Counted from the first letter of the stretch, positions 8,460-17,417 are shown. The stretch is 64,000 bases of DNA from Serratia rhizosphaerae (GCF_009817885.1 NZ_CP041764.1:2046001-2110000), one strand, 5' to 3'. Program-made: numbers and translations. Notes: a model not told the origin generated them from the letters alone.

Positions 8460-9458
8460 TTATTTACCCAGATCGGATTTTTTATGGAAACCATCGGCGA
8501 CTATCGTGCTGTCGATATTCGATTTATCGACGGAAATAGGCGTCAATAGCCAGGCCGGCACGTCTTTAGTACCGTTATTTAATTTGGCGTTGGATTTCGG
8601 CTGTTCGCCACGGCCCATTTGCACCGCAATATTGGCGGCCTCATCGGCCAATTTACTGATAGGTTTGTACACCGTCATGGTCTGGCTGCCGGCGATAATA
8701 CGTTTGACCGCCGCCAGGTCAGCATCCTGCCCGGAGATCGCCACCTTACCCGCCAGCCCCTGCGCAGCCAGCGCCTGGATCGCGCCGCCGGCGGTCGCAT
8801 CATTGGACGCCACCACCGCATCGATATGGTTGTTATTGGCCGTCAGGGCGTTCTCCATGATTTTCAAGGCGTTTTCCGGCAGCCAGGCGTCCACCCACTG
8901 ATCGCCGACCACGTTGATTTTGCCGCCGTCAATCAACGGTTTCAGCACGTTCATCTGCCCCTGACGGAACAGTTTGGCGTTATTGTCCACCGGCGAGCCG
9001 CCCATCAGGAAGTAATTGCCCTGCGGCACGCGCTGCACCAGGCTCTGCGCCTGCAGTTCGCCCACTTTCTCATTATCAAACGAGATATAAAAATCGATGT
9101 CCGCATTATTAATCATGCGGTCGTAGGCCAGGACTTTGATCCCTTCGCGCTTCGCTTCGCCGATGACGTTGCTCAGCACCTGCCCGTTATAAGGAATGAT
9201 CACCAGCACATCGACGCCGCGGTTGATCATGTTTTCAATCTGCGCCATCTGGGTTTCTTCATTACCGTTGGCGGACTGCACAAACACTTTCGCTCCCTGC
9301 GATTCGGCTTTTTTGACAAAAATATCGCGGTCTTTCTGCCAGCGCTCCAGGCGCAGATCGTCAATCGCCATACCAATCTTAACGTCTTTACTGAACCCCG
9401 GCTGGCTGGCCAGCGCCAGCATGGCGCAGGCGGAGAGGAATAAGTGCTTAAATTTCAT
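8460..9458 (-). CDS. xylF: D-xylose-binding periplasmic protein XylF
   Basis: A 332-residue periplasmic binding protein, close to E. coli XylF (~330 residues). A signal peptide spans residues 1-23 (LSACAMLALASQPGFS, then KDVKIGMAID). The mature domain has KIGMAIDDLRLERWQKDRD, the NGNEETQMAQIENM segment, the hinge region DRMINNADIDFYISFDNEKVG and SNDATAGGAIQAL, all typical of the xylose/ribose binding cluster. It delivers xylose to XylGH. The start at 9458 has AAGAAGGT in front. It is the first gene of xylFGH, transcribed away from xylA across a 374-bp control region. Confidence 0.97.
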   Translation of the reverse strand: MKFKHLFLSACAMLALASQPGFSKDVKIGMAIDDLRLERWQKDRDIFVKKAESQGAKVFVQSANGNEETQMAQIENMINRGVDVLVIIPYNGQVLSNVIGEAKREGIKVLAYDRMINNADIDFYISFDNEKVGELQAQSLVQRVPQGNYFLMGGSPVDNNAKLFRQGQMNVLKPLIDGGKINVVGDQWVDAWLPENALKIMENALTANNNHIDAVVASNDATAGGAIQALAAQGLAGKVAISGQDADLAAVKRIIAGSQTMTVYKPISKLADEAANIAVQMGRGEQPKSNAKLNNGTKDVPAWLLTPISVDKSNIDSTIVADGFHKKSDLGK

Positions 9459-9832
9459 CTTATATACCTTCTTTATTGAAATTGTAGGGTAATAATTGAA
9501 ACGAGTTTTTATGGCACAACGTCCCGGGAATTGTTGTCGCTTACCTATCGCTCAGCAATTACTGATTTTTACCGGCGAATTACGTTTTTTGGTTTAATGT
9601 TGTTTTTATGATGGCGATCATGTTTTAACCTTGTGAAAATTTGTCGGCGACAATAAAAATGTCTAACGCCGCCACCGGGCAGATCGGGTAATTAAATGTG
9701 CAATATGAGATCCGACGCACATTTAATAATTATCTGAATTTGAGTGTGAAATAACATAATTGAGGCAATCATCACGAACTCCGAAGATTAAGGCATCCCG
9801 TAAAGCCGGGTTCTGTTACCAAGGAGTTGAGA
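9459..9832. promoter_or_regulatory. xylF/xylA divergent control region
   Basis: This 374-bp AT-rich gap between xylF and xylA should hold both promoters and the XylR and CRP sites. Two symmetric elements are visible. One is an 11-bp perfect inverted repeat, ATTAAATGTGC (9691-9701) and GCACATTTAAT (9717-9727), separated by 15 bp and about 105 bp before xylA. The other is a degenerate CRP-like site at 9607-9622 (TATGA-N6-TCATG), near the centre of the gap, where E. coli also carries a CRP site. The xylA ribosome-binding site AAGGAG is at 9821-9826. I could not place the -10/-35 boxes with confidence. Confidence 0.6.
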
Positions 9833-11152
9833 ATGCAATCTTATTTTGATCAGCTTGAACAAGTTCGTTACGAAGGCATCGACAGCAATAACCCGCTGGC
9901 ATTCCGCCACTACAACCCGGATGAAATCGTATTGGGCAAACGCATGGCCGACCACCTGCGCTTTGCCGCCTGTTACTGGCACACCTTCTGCTGGAACGGC
10001 GCGGACATGTTCGGCAGCGGCGCGTTCGAACGCCCCTGGCAGCAGGCAGGTGATGCGCTGGATCTGGCGCGGCGCAAGGCGGACGTCGCCTTTGAGTTTT
10101 TCCACAAACTCAACGTCCCCTTCTATTGCTTCCACGACGTCGACGTGGCGCCGGAAGGGAATTCACTGCAAGAGTATCTGCATAATTTTGCCGTGATGAC
10201 CGACGTACTGGCCGAAAAACAGCAGAGCAGCGGCGTTAAACTGCTGTGGGGCACCGCTAACTGTTTCACCAATCCGCGCTTCGGCGCCGGTGCCGCTACC
10301 AGCCCGGATCCGGAAATCTTCAGCTGGGCAGCGACGCAGGTATGCAGCGCCATGAACGCCACCAAACAGCTCGGCGGCGAAAACTATGTGCTGTGGGGCG
10401 GCCGCGAAGGGTACGAAACGCTGCTGAACACCGACCTGCGGCAGGAACGCGAACAGATTGGCCGCTTTATGCAAATGGTGGTGGAACACAAACATAAAAT
10501 CGGCTTCCAGGGCACGCTGCTGATCGAGCCGAAACCGCAGGAACCGACCAAGCATCAGTACGATTACGACGTCGCCACGGTCTACGGCTTCCTGAAACAG
10601 TTCGGGCTGGAAAAAGAGATCAAGGTCAATATTGAAGCCAACCACGCCACGCTGGCCGGCCACTCGTTCCACCACGAAATCGCCAGCGCCATCGCGCTCG
10701 GCATCTTCGGTTCAGTGGACGCCAACCGCGGCGATCCGCAGCTCGGCTGGGATACAGACCAGTTCCCGAACAGCGTCGAGGAGAACGCGCTGGTGATGTT
10801 CGAAATCCTCAAGGCCGGTGGCTTCACCACCGGCGGCCTGAACTTCGACGCCAAGGTGCGCCGCCAAAGCACCGATAAATATGACCTGTTCTACGGCCAT
10901 ATCGGCGCAATGGATACCATGGCGCTGGCGCTGAAAGTGGCGGCCAGGATGGTCGAGGACGGGCAGCTGGATCGGCTGGTCGCCAAACGCTATGCCGGCT
11001 GGAACGGCGAACTGGGCCAGCAGATTCTGCAGGGAAAACTGTCGCTGGAAGCGCTGGCCAAGTACGCTGAACAGCATAATCTGGCACCGCAACACCACAG
11101 CGGCCATCAGGAAAAATATGAGAATCTGATCAACCGTTATCTGTTCGGTTAA
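9833..11152 (+). CDS. xylA: xylose isomerase
   Basis: A 439-residue cytoplasmic enzyme that converts D-xylose to D-xylulose. It is clearly orthologous to E. coli XylA (440 residues). The catalytic pair His101/Asp104 lies in FYCFHDVDVAPEG, and metal-binding residues lie in LIEPKPQEPTKHQYDYD, NIEANHATLAGHS, GSVDANRGDPQ and LNFDAKVRR. A TTG two codons upstream is in frame, but ATG 9833 follows AAGGAG at the right spacing and matches the family. It is the first gene of xylAB, 70 bp before xylB, and should be induced by XylR with xylose and by CRP. Confidence 0.98.
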   Translation: MQSYFDQLEQVRYEGIDSNNPLAFRHYNPDEIVLGKRMADHLRFAACYWHTFCWNGADMFGSGAFERPWQQAGDALDLARRKADVAFEFFHKLNVPFYCFHDVDVAPEGNSLQEYLHNFAVMTDVLAEKQQSSGVKLLWGTANCFTNPRFGAGAATSPDPEIFSWAATQVCSAMNATKQLGGENYVLWGGREGYETLLNTDLRQEREQIGRFMQMVVEHKHKIGFQGTLLIEPKPQEPTKHQYDYDVATVYGFLKQFGLEKEIKVNIEANHATLAGHSFHHEIASAIALGIFGSVDANRGDPQLGWDTDQFPNSVEENALVMFEILKAGGFTTGGLNFDAKVRRQSTDKYDLFYGHIGAMDTMALALKVAARMVEDGQLDRLVAKRYAGWNGELGQQILQGKLSLEALAKYAEQHNLAPQHHSGHQEKYENLINRYLFG

Positions 11153-11222
11153 CCCTGTCAGGGGCGGATGCGTCCGCCCCGCAGCCGCGTTAATCCAGAT
11201 ATGCCACTTAAAGGGACCTTCT

Positions 11223-12674
11223 ATGTATATCGGCATCGATCTTGGCACCTCCGGCGTGAAGGCCATTCTGCTGGATGAGCAGGGGCAGTTGCTGGCCAGC
11301 CACACTGAAAAGCTGACCCTCTCCCGCCCGCAGCCGCTGTGGTCCGAACAGGACCCGCAGGCCTGGTGGCAGGCGGCCGATCGCGCCATGCTGGCACTCG
11401 GCCGGCAGCATAGCCTGCGGCAGGTGCAGGCCATCGGCCTGACTGGCCAGATGCACGGCGCCGTGCTGCTGGATAGCCGACAGCAGGTGCTGCGCCCCGC
11501 CATGCTATGGAACGACGGCCGCAGCTTTGAACAGTGCCGCCAGCTGGAGCAGGCGGTGCCGCGCTCGCGCGCCATTACCGGCAACTTGATGATGCCCGGC
11601 TTTACCGCGCCGAAAGTGCAGTGGGTGCGACAACATGAGCCGCACATCTTCCGTCAGCTCGATAAGGTGCTGCTGCCGAAAGATTACCTGCGCTGGCGCC
11701 TGTGCGGCGTATTCGCCAGCGATATGTCGGACGCCGCCGGCACCCTGTGGCTGGACGTCGCCCGGCGCGACTGGAGCGACGAGATGCTGGCCGCCTGCGG
11801 CCTGACGCGCAGCCAGATGCCGACGCTGTTTGAAGGCAGCCAGCTCACCGGCCGGCTGCACGCCGAGCTGGCGCAGCGCTGGGATATGCCGCAGGCGTCG
11901 GTGGCGGCGGGCGGCGGCGACAATGCGGCCGGCGCGATCGGCGTCGGGCTGTATCAGCCCGGGCAGGCGATGCTGTCGCTTGGCACCTCCGGGGTTTATT
12001 TCGCCGTCAGCGACGGCTTCCTCAGCAATCCGGGCAGCGCCGTCCACAGCTTTTGCCATGCGCTGCCCGATACCTGGCACCTGATGTCGGTGATGCTCAG
12101 CGCCGCCTCCTGTCTGGATTGGGTATGCCGGCTGACCAACGTTGACGACGTTGCGACGCTGCTTCGCAACGTCGAGCAGGCCAGGCCGGCGGATGCGCCG
12201 CTGTGGTTCCTGCCTTACCTGTCCGGCGAACGTACGCCGCACAATAATCCGAACGCCAAAGGCGTGTTTTGGGGGCTGACCCATCAGCACGGGCCGAACG
12301 ATCTGGCGCGCGCGGTGCTGGAAGGCGTGGGATTTGCGCTGGCCGACGGCATGGATGCGCTGCACGCCAGCGGCCTGCATCCTGACAGCATTACGCTGAT
12401 TGGCGGCGGCGCACGCAGCCCGTTCTGGCGGCAGATGCTGGCGGATATCAGCGGCCAGCCGCTGGAATACCGCACCGGCGGCGACGTCGGACCGGCGCTG
12501 GGGGCGGCGCGGTTGGCGCAGATCGCGCTCAACCCTCAGCGCCCGCTGGCCGAACTGCTGCCCGCCTTGCCGCTGGAGCAGATGCACACGCCGGATGCCG
12601 AACGCCATCAGGCCTACGCCGCCCGCCGTGCCACCTTCCGCGAGCTGTACCGCTGCCTGCTGCCGTTGATGTGA
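11223..12674 (+). CDS. xylB: xylulokinase
   Basis: A 483-residue FGGY-family kinase that phosphorylates D-xylulose to xylulose 5-phosphate for the pentose phosphate pathway. Visible motifs are the N-terminal IGIDLGTSGVKAILLDE phosphate loop, substrate region GLTGQMHGAVLLD, the catalytic aspartate in AAGGGDNAAGAIGVG, the LSLGTSGVYFAVS loop, and the C-terminal nucleotide site IGGGARSPFWRQMLADI. It aligns end to end with E. coli XylB. The start has AAGGGA in front, and it follows xylA by 70 bp in the same operon. The adjacent hairpin at 12682-12701 may end the transcript. Confidence 0.97.
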   Translation: MYIGIDLGTSGVKAILLDEQGQLLASHTEKLTLSRPQPLWSEQDPQAWWQAADRAMLALGRQHSLRQVQAIGLTGQMHGAVLLDSRQQVLRPAMLWNDGRSFEQCRQLEQAVPRSRAITGNLMMPGFTAPKVQWVRQHEPHIFRQLDKVLLPKDYLRWRLCGVFASDMSDAAGTLWLDVARRDWSDEMLAACGLTRSQMPTLFEGSQLTGRLHAELAQRWDMPQASVAAGGGDNAAGAIGVGLYQPGQAMLSLGTSGVYFAVSDGFLSNPGSAVHSFCHALPDTWHLMSVMLSAASCLDWVCRLTNVDDVATLLRNVEQARPADAPLWFLPYLSGERTPHNNPNAKGVFWGLTHQHGPNDLARAVLEGVGFALADGMDALHASGLHPDSITLIGGGARSPFWRQMLADISGQPLEYRTGGDVGPALGAARLAQIALNPQRPLAELLPALPLEQMHTPDAERHQAYAARRATFRELYRCLLPLM

Positions 12675-12681
12675 ACAAAAG

Positions 12682-12701
12682 GGGCCAACCCGCGTTGGCC
12701 C
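12682..12701 (-). terminator. hairpin between xylB and antiporter gene
   Basis: GGGCCAAC-CCGC-GTTGGCCC forms an 8-bp stem with a 4-nt loop between two convergent transcripts. A T tract follows on the minus strand (complement of AAAA at 12677-12680), so it best terminates the minus-strand antiporter transcript; it may also limit xylAB read-through. Confidence 0.6.
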
Positions 12702-12824
12702 GATGAAAATCCACAGGACGGCGAATCCGGCAAATTCATCACCTGACGGAGGGGGGAAGCAATACCTATAATCTCCGCATACCTATCACGCCATGATGAT
12801 ATTTATGATTGGTGCGCATAATGA

Positions 12825-14183
12825 TTACGAATCGCCATCATTATCAAGGTATAGCGTCTTTATTCCGGCCTTACTCCGTTTTGCGGCAACTAAAGCATAT
12901 AAAGGAATCGTGAACATCATCATTAATACGCCCCAAAACATTGCATTGCTGCCGGATCCGAACAGCGCAAATAAACTGTATAACACCCCAATCACTGCCA
13001 GCGTGCAATAGATGAAAAATGCCCCGCCGGTATTTAATGATTTCGACACCATAATAATTGGCAAGGCAACCAACGCATAAATATAAGGCAGCAAAGAGGC
13101 GAACACTGACATCAATATAATCACCTGAAACTGTTTCGCCAAATCAGGCGATGCCGTGGTGAGTAATATGACGGTCATCAGCACGCCGGTAAACACCAGT
13201 CCTTTCATCGGCACATCGTTTTTATTGACCGCTGCAAAAAACTTAGGGAATAACCCTTGTTTTGCCCCGGCTCTGGGGGCCTCAGACTGCAAAATCAGCC
13301 AGCCGGAAATGGAGCCAAAGCAGGCAATGACGCTCAAGGCAGACACCACTTCCCCGGCGAACTCGCCAAACATATAACGAGCCGCATCGGCAAACGGAGC
13401 GGCAGACTTCACCAATTCACTGTGCGGCACCAGCCCCATGATCACCGAACAACTGGTGACATAACAGACTGCGGCAATCAATAGCCCGAACACCGTCGCT
13501 TTGGGCACGGTAGACTCCGGATTTTCTACCTGACCGCTCGACACCACGGCAGATTCCACACCCAGAAAGCCCCATAAAGCTAAAGAGGCGGCTGAAAATA
13601 TTGCCGACACATCGCTGCCGCCGGTGCCGTTATACACCTCGGTAAACAGTACAGGTTTAAACCAGAACCAGCCAATAAAGCCGATGCCTAATACCACAAC
13701 CAGCATACAACAGGCGGTAAATGACTGCGATCGGCCGGCAACTTTCGCGCCTAATGATGCCAGCGCGATAAACCCCCACAGGATCACGATAGCGCTGATA
13801 GAACTGATCAACGGATCTTTAAGGATGGGGAAAAAGTAACTCAAATAGCCTACCCCAGCGACCAGTAATGCCACATTCCCCACCCAGGCGCTGATCCAAT
13901 AACAAATCGTGGTTTGAAAACCAATAAAAGGGCCGAAAGCGTCACTGGCATACGCAATGATGCCACCATCGCGCGGTGTCACCATGCTGTTTTTAGCAAA
14001 CACCAAAGCAAGGGCTATGACACCCACGATCGTTATAATCCAACCAAATAAAGAAATAGAACCGATACCCGCCAGATTGGTTGGCAGCATAAAAACACCC
14101 GACCCCATCATATTTGATGCAGTCACCAGCGTCAGCGCAGCCAGCCCCATTTTTTTTATGGAGCCAGTATTATTTGAAGTCAT
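12825..14183 (-). CDS. APC-family arginine/agmatine (AdiC-like) antiporter
   Basis: A ~452-residue, 12-segment amino-acid antiporter of the basic amino acid/polyamine branch. AdiC substrate-site positions appear conserved: the ASNMMGSGVF helix-1 break (Asn and Ser), aromatic residues in FQTTICYWISAWVGN with its Asn, the Trp and Glu of LWGFLGVESA, and the Trp of SISGWLIL; GVGYLSYFFPILKDPL is AdiC-like word for word. It would swap external arginine for internal agmatine made by the adjacent decarboxylase. CadB or PotE-like specificity cannot be fully excluded. ATG 14198 is in frame, but ATG 14183 has AGGGA in front and is preferred. It is 76 bp after the decarboxylase, with a stable hairpin between. 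Confidence 0.75.
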   Translation of the reverse strand: MTSNNTGSIKKMGLAALTLVTASNMMGSGVFMLPTNLAGIGSISLFGWIITIVGVIALALVFAKNSMVTPRDGGIIAYASDAFGPFIGFQTTICYWISAWVGNVALLVAGVGYLSYFFPILKDPLISSISAIVILWGFIALASLGAKVAGRSQSFTACCMLVVVLGIGFIGWFWFKPVLFTEVYNGTGGSDVSAIFSAASLALWGFLGVESAVVSSGQVENPESTVPKATVFGLLIAAVCYVTSCSVIMGLVPHSELVKSAAPFADAARYMFGEFAGEVVSALSVIACFGSISGWLILQSEAPRAGAKQGLFPKFFAAVNKNDVPMKGLVFTGVLMTVILLTTASPDLAKQFQVIILMSVFASLLPYIYALVALPIIMVSKSLNTGGAFFIYCTLAVIGVLYSLFALFGSGSNAMFWGVLMMMFTIPLYALVAAKRSKAGIKTLYLDNDGDS

Positions 14184-14216
14184 CACAGTCCCTGCCATTT
14201 AAAAGAGAATTAGGTT

Positions 14217-14244
14217 CTTAATGGATGCCAATGCATCCATTAAG
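14217..14244 (-). other. perfect 12-bp hairpin between decarboxylase and antiporter
   Basis: CTTAATGGATGC (14217-14228), loop CAAT, GCATCCATTAAG (14233-14244): a perfect 12-bp stem in the 76-bp gap of a two-gene unit. No U tract follows on the minus strand, so a stability or processing element that lowers antiporter output relative to enzyme is more likely than full termination. Function inferred. Confidence 0.6.
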
Positions 14245-14259
14245 GATTGTTAAAACCGA

Positions 14260-16605
14260 TTAACACTCTGAACAAGACACAGGCATAACGCCGGACACAC
14301 TTTTCCGGGTGAGTGGCTCTTCTTTAATACACCTCACCCAATAAAATCCGTCGTCATCAACGTCTACGCCCTGTAACTCATGTTCAAACCCGGGAAAGCG
14401 CTGGCCGAATGTTTGTAATGCCGTCAAATAATCGATAATCGGCCGTGATTCTTCCGTTACCTTTTCGCCAGGCATAATAAGCGGAATACCTGGAGGATAA
14501 GGGGTAATCATGACCCCGAGGGTACGGTTGTACATGTCTTCAATCTTGACGAGTTCGGTTTGATTCGCAATCAGGCATTCATAGGCTTGTGACGGCGCCA
14601 AAACCGGAATCGCTTCTACCGTACAGGCCAGCTCTAACAGCTCGGCAACTTTCAGTTCAATATTGGCATAGTGGATAGCCCGGCATAAATCACCGAGGCC
14701 CATCCCCTGATAACACGCATAGCGGGCAGATATATCCGGGAGAATCTCGGCTAACGGCGTATTGGTGTCATGGTGATATTTAAACATCATCAACGTATCA
14801 ATCAGGGTATTCCATTTGCCCTGCGTCGATCCCAGAGCAAAGAGCACCAGAATGGTGTAATCTCCGTTTCTTGCCGGAATAATGCGCTGCGTATCGAGAT
14901 ATTTCACGACAACCGGGGCTGGGATACCAAAATCACTCGTTACGCCCTGTGAATCCAAACCGGGGCAGGTAATCGTGACCTTGATAGGATCAAGCATCGC
15001 ATAACCTTCAGGCAAATCCTCAAAGCCATGCCAGGCATCGCCGGCCCGCAGATACCAGCATTCTTGCCTTGTCGCCAAAATATCATCGTCAACCAGCGCG
15101 AAAGGGACCTGTTCGCCGTCCACCGGCACGGAGGCCGGCTGCCAGACATCAAAAAACCAATCGCCCTCTTCTGCATCAAGTTTCTCCGATACTGTAACCA
15201 GCGTCTTACGAAAACTGATGGCATCATGAATGGCTTCATCCACTAATGATTTACCGCTTTCTCCCTCCATCATTGCCGTTGCCACATCCATTGAGGCGAT
15301 AATCGGGTAAAACGGCGATGTGGTACCGTGCATCATAAATGACTGATTAAATGCATCATAATCCACCGGAGCACGGGCTGAATTGCGGATATGGACCATA
15401 GAAGCCGAAGACAGGGCGGCCAACATTTTATGCGTCGACTGCACGGCGTAGATCGTAGGGCCGTTTTTCTTGTCTTTTGGCACCCCCATGGCGAAACGTC
15501 CCTGATAGAGCGGATGAAACTTCGCATAGGCATACCAGGCTTCATCAAACTTAATGCGCGGCACCACCTTGCCCAGCTTCTTGGCCAGGGTCGTCACATC
15601 ATAGATCAGGCCATCATAAGTACAGTTGGTGATAATGGCGTAGGCGGGATCCTGGTCTTCGATCGAGTAAGTCAGCACGCTGTCAGTAATTTTTTTTTCG
15701 ATCGCGCCGCGCGTAAACTGGTTGGGAGAAATCAAACCAATAATGCCCAGCCCGTTGCGAGAAGGTTGAAAATAAACGGGCTTTGCCCGGGTGATGGTCA
15801 ACTCGTGGTTCACTGATTTGTGGCAGTTCCGGTCAAGAAGAATGACTTTATCTTTTAAATCAATTGAGTGGCCGACTATCTGATTAGACTGCGACGATCC
15901 CCCCGTCACAAAGAAGGTCCTGTCTGCGCCAAACACTTTCGCCGCGCGTTTTTCTGCCTCACCCGGCACACCTTTATGCTCTAACCAGTCCCCCAGCTCC
16001 GGCGTTGAAATTCCGATATCCGCGCGCATCAGGTTTTCACCGAAAAAGTTGATAAACTCCCGGCCTACCGGGTGCTTTAAGTAGGCTACGCCGCCCTGAT
16101 GCCCCGGGCAGTCCCAGTAGTAAGGGCTGTCCAGCGCATAATTTTTAAGCGCAGCAAAATAGGGCGGAAGCAGATTTGAAATATACTGTTCCACCGCCAG
16201 ATGGATACGCCCGGCAATAAATTTTGGCGTATCTTCATAGACATTGATGTATTCATGTAATTCTTTGATCACTTCCGTCGGTAAGCGCCCCAGCATGGAG
16301 GAAATGGAGGAGAAGAATATCGGTACGCCGTGGTTTCTGGCACGAACAGACCTGATTATATGCTTAAGGAATAACTCATTGTCATCGCGCTTTGAGTGGT
16401 CGTCGTCATGAATAATGATGCAACCGATACCCAATTGGTTACGGAGCATCGCCAACGCGGATTTTTGATTATACGCATAGATAAAATGATGGTTATCGCG
16501 TTCCAGCATCTCCTGAACTCGATACAGTGGATGATCACTATTTAATTGGCCACCACCGTCTGAAATAATCAAAACTGGAAAGTTAAAATTATTTGAATAA
16601 CTCAT
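14260..16605 (-). CDS. inducible arginine decarboxylase-like enzyme (AdiA type)
   Basis: A 781-residue fold-type I PLP decarboxylase of the Orn/Lys/Arg class. In order: an N-terminal wing domain (residues ~1-135, with LIISDGGGQLNSDH), the PLP core with CPGHQGGVAYLKHPVGREF, FFVTGGSSQSNQ, NCHKSVNHEL, FDEAWYAYAKFHPLY and the lysine in VQSTHKMLAALS (near residue 400), and a C-terminal domain with TPYPPGIPLIMPGE. The pattern is closer to E. coli AdiA than to CadA or SpeF. Decarboxylation to agmatine consumes a proton and supports acid survival with the neighbouring antiporter. It is ~25 residues longer than AdiA, with a C-terminal tail ending SCSEC. The start follows GAGAGG. Base composition is lower in GC than the flanks. 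Confidence 0.8.
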   Translation of the reverse strand: MSYSNNFNFPVLIISDGGGQLNSDHPLYRVQEMLERDNHHFIYAYNQKSALAMLRNQLGIGCIIIHDDDHSKRDDNELFLKHIIRSVRARNHGVPIFFSSISSMLGRLPTEVIKELHEYINVYEDTPKFIAGRIHLAVEQYISNLLPPYFAALKNYALDSPYYWDCPGHQGGVAYLKHPVGREFINFFGENLMRADIGISTPELGDWLEHKGVPGEAEKRAAKVFGADRTFFVTGGSSQSNQIVGHSIDLKDKVILLDRNCHKSVNHELTITRAKPVYFQPSRNGLGIIGLISPNQFTRGAIEKKITDSVLTYSIEDQDPAYAIITNCTYDGLIYDVTTLAKKLGKVVPRIKFDEAWYAYAKFHPLYQGRFAMGVPKDKKNGPTIYAVQSTHKMLAALSSASMVHIRNSARAPVDYDAFNQSFMMHGTTSPFYPIIASMDVATAMMEGESGKSLVDEAIHDAISFRKTLVTVSEKLDAEEGDWFFDVWQPASVPVDGEQVPFALVDDDILATRQECWYLRAGDAWHGFEDLPEGYAMLDPIKVTITCPGLDSQGVTSDFGIPAPVVVKYLDTQRIIPARNGDYTILVLFALGSTQGKWNTLIDTLMMFKYHHDTNTPLAEILPDISARYACYQGMGLGDLCRAIHYANIELKVAELLELACTVEAIPVLAPSQAYECLIANQTELVKIEDMYNRTLGVMITPYPPGIPLIMPGEKVTEESRPIIDYLTALQTFGQRFPGFEHELQGVDVDDDGFYWVRCIKEEPLTRKSVSGVMPVSCSEC

Positions 16606-16636
16606 TTACAACCTCTCATCTGTTTATCTGTCTAGG

Positions 16637-16662
16637 GTATCGCTTGGCATGCCAAGTGATAC
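16637..16662. promoter_or_regulatory. 26-bp dyad in decarboxylase promoter
   Basis: A 26-bp inverted repeat centred between 16649 and 16650, with half-sites reading GTATC-G-CTTGGCA and TGCCAAG-T-GATAC, is symmetric apart from one base pair (G16642/T16657). It lies 32 bp upstream of the decarboxylase start and is the obvious operator candidate for the adjacent LuxR-type regulator. Binding is inferred. Confidence 0.6.
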
Positions 16663-16689
16663 AGATGAGCATATAGGATGAGCACCATG

Positions 16690-16718
16690 AATAAACTGTA
16701 CCTCAGGTACAGTTTATT
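16690..16718 (-). terminator. terminator of the LuxR-type gene
   Basis: AATAAACTGTACC-TCA-GGTACAGTTTATT is a perfect 13-bp stem with a 3-nt loop, 6 bp beyond the stop of the minus-strand regulator gene; its 3' arm ends in TTTATT. It would separate the regulator transcript from the decarboxylase promoter. Confidence 0.75.
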
Positions 16719-16724
16719 AAAAAC

Positions 16725-17417
16725 TCAACCTCTAATAATATAGCAAGGGTTTGAGAATAACGGTGGTATATACAAATCCCACTTCTTACCCCTGGACTCA
16801 CTGATAAATTCACGCGTGGTTTCACAATGCGACTTTGCCAGGATGTTATTTTTATGGAACTTGATGGTTCTGACTGTTCTATGAACAGTGTCTGCAATAT
16901 CTTTTTCCGGCATTCCCTGTAAAATAAGAAATATCACCTCCCACTCTTTTTTTGAAAAAAGCGTTGTAGGACAATTTGTTGTCAGGCACCCCATTTCTTC
17001 GCCGGAAATGAAAAATCGGGGAGTGAATATACTTAACGGCTTTATATGGCTGATAATACCCGACAGATGCGCATGGTGATCATAGTAAGGCATTCTTTCA
17101 CAATAAAAAACGCTGAGTGTCTTATGTGTATTAACCGGGAGGATACCAACCGCCTCAATCTTACGCAGCTCTTCAATAACACGCCGATCATGCAGGGTTA
17201 TAAAAGGTTTAAATGGAGAGAGAATGGAGGAGGAGCCTTGATTTCCCCGCACCATCAGCTGGCTGTATTCAGCATTCGCATAAATAGGCATGCTATTCTC
17301 ATCCTTTAAAAACCAGGCATCGTCACTCGACTCCCAAGAGATCAACATTTCCACAGGAACGTCGGGTGACAATGCATGTAGTCTTTCAATAACATCCTCT
17401 GTAATTACACGCTTCAT
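16725..17417 (-). CDS. PAS-like/LuxR-type transcriptional regulator
   Basis: A 230-residue protein. Residues ~25-100 resemble a PAS-type sensor (DDAWFLKDENSMPIYANAEYSQL). Residues ~155-215 are a GerE/LuxR helix-turn-helix: FSKKEWEVIFLILQGMPEKD, IADTVHRTVRTIKFHKNNIL. It sits directly upstream of the decarboxylase-antiporter pair on the same strand, and a 26-bp dyad lies in the decarboxylase promoter, so it probably regulates that pair. E. coli adiA is instead controlled by the AraC-type AdiY. No phosphoacceptor receiver domain is visible. The signal may be pH, oxygen or a small molecule, but nothing in the sequence decides. The start follows AGAAGGCGAG. The gene is AT-rich. Confidence 0.8.
   Translation of the reverse strand: MKRVITEDVIERLHALSPDVPVEMLISWESSDDAWFLKDENSMPIYANAEYSQLMVRGNQGSSSILSPFKPFITLHDRRVIEELRKIEAVGILPVNTHKTLSVFYCERMPYYDHHAHLSGIISHIKPLSIFTPRFFISGEEMGCLTTNCPTTLFSKKEWEVIFLILQGMPEKDIADTVHRTVRTIKFHKNNILAKSHCETTREFISESRGKKWDLYIPPLFSNPCYIIRG

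Noticed and set aside
9475..9501. ATTGAAA repeated 20 bp apart as XylR half-sites
   Set aside because: It lies within 45 bp of the xylF start, inside the probable leader, and a 7-base AT-rich repeat is expected by chance.
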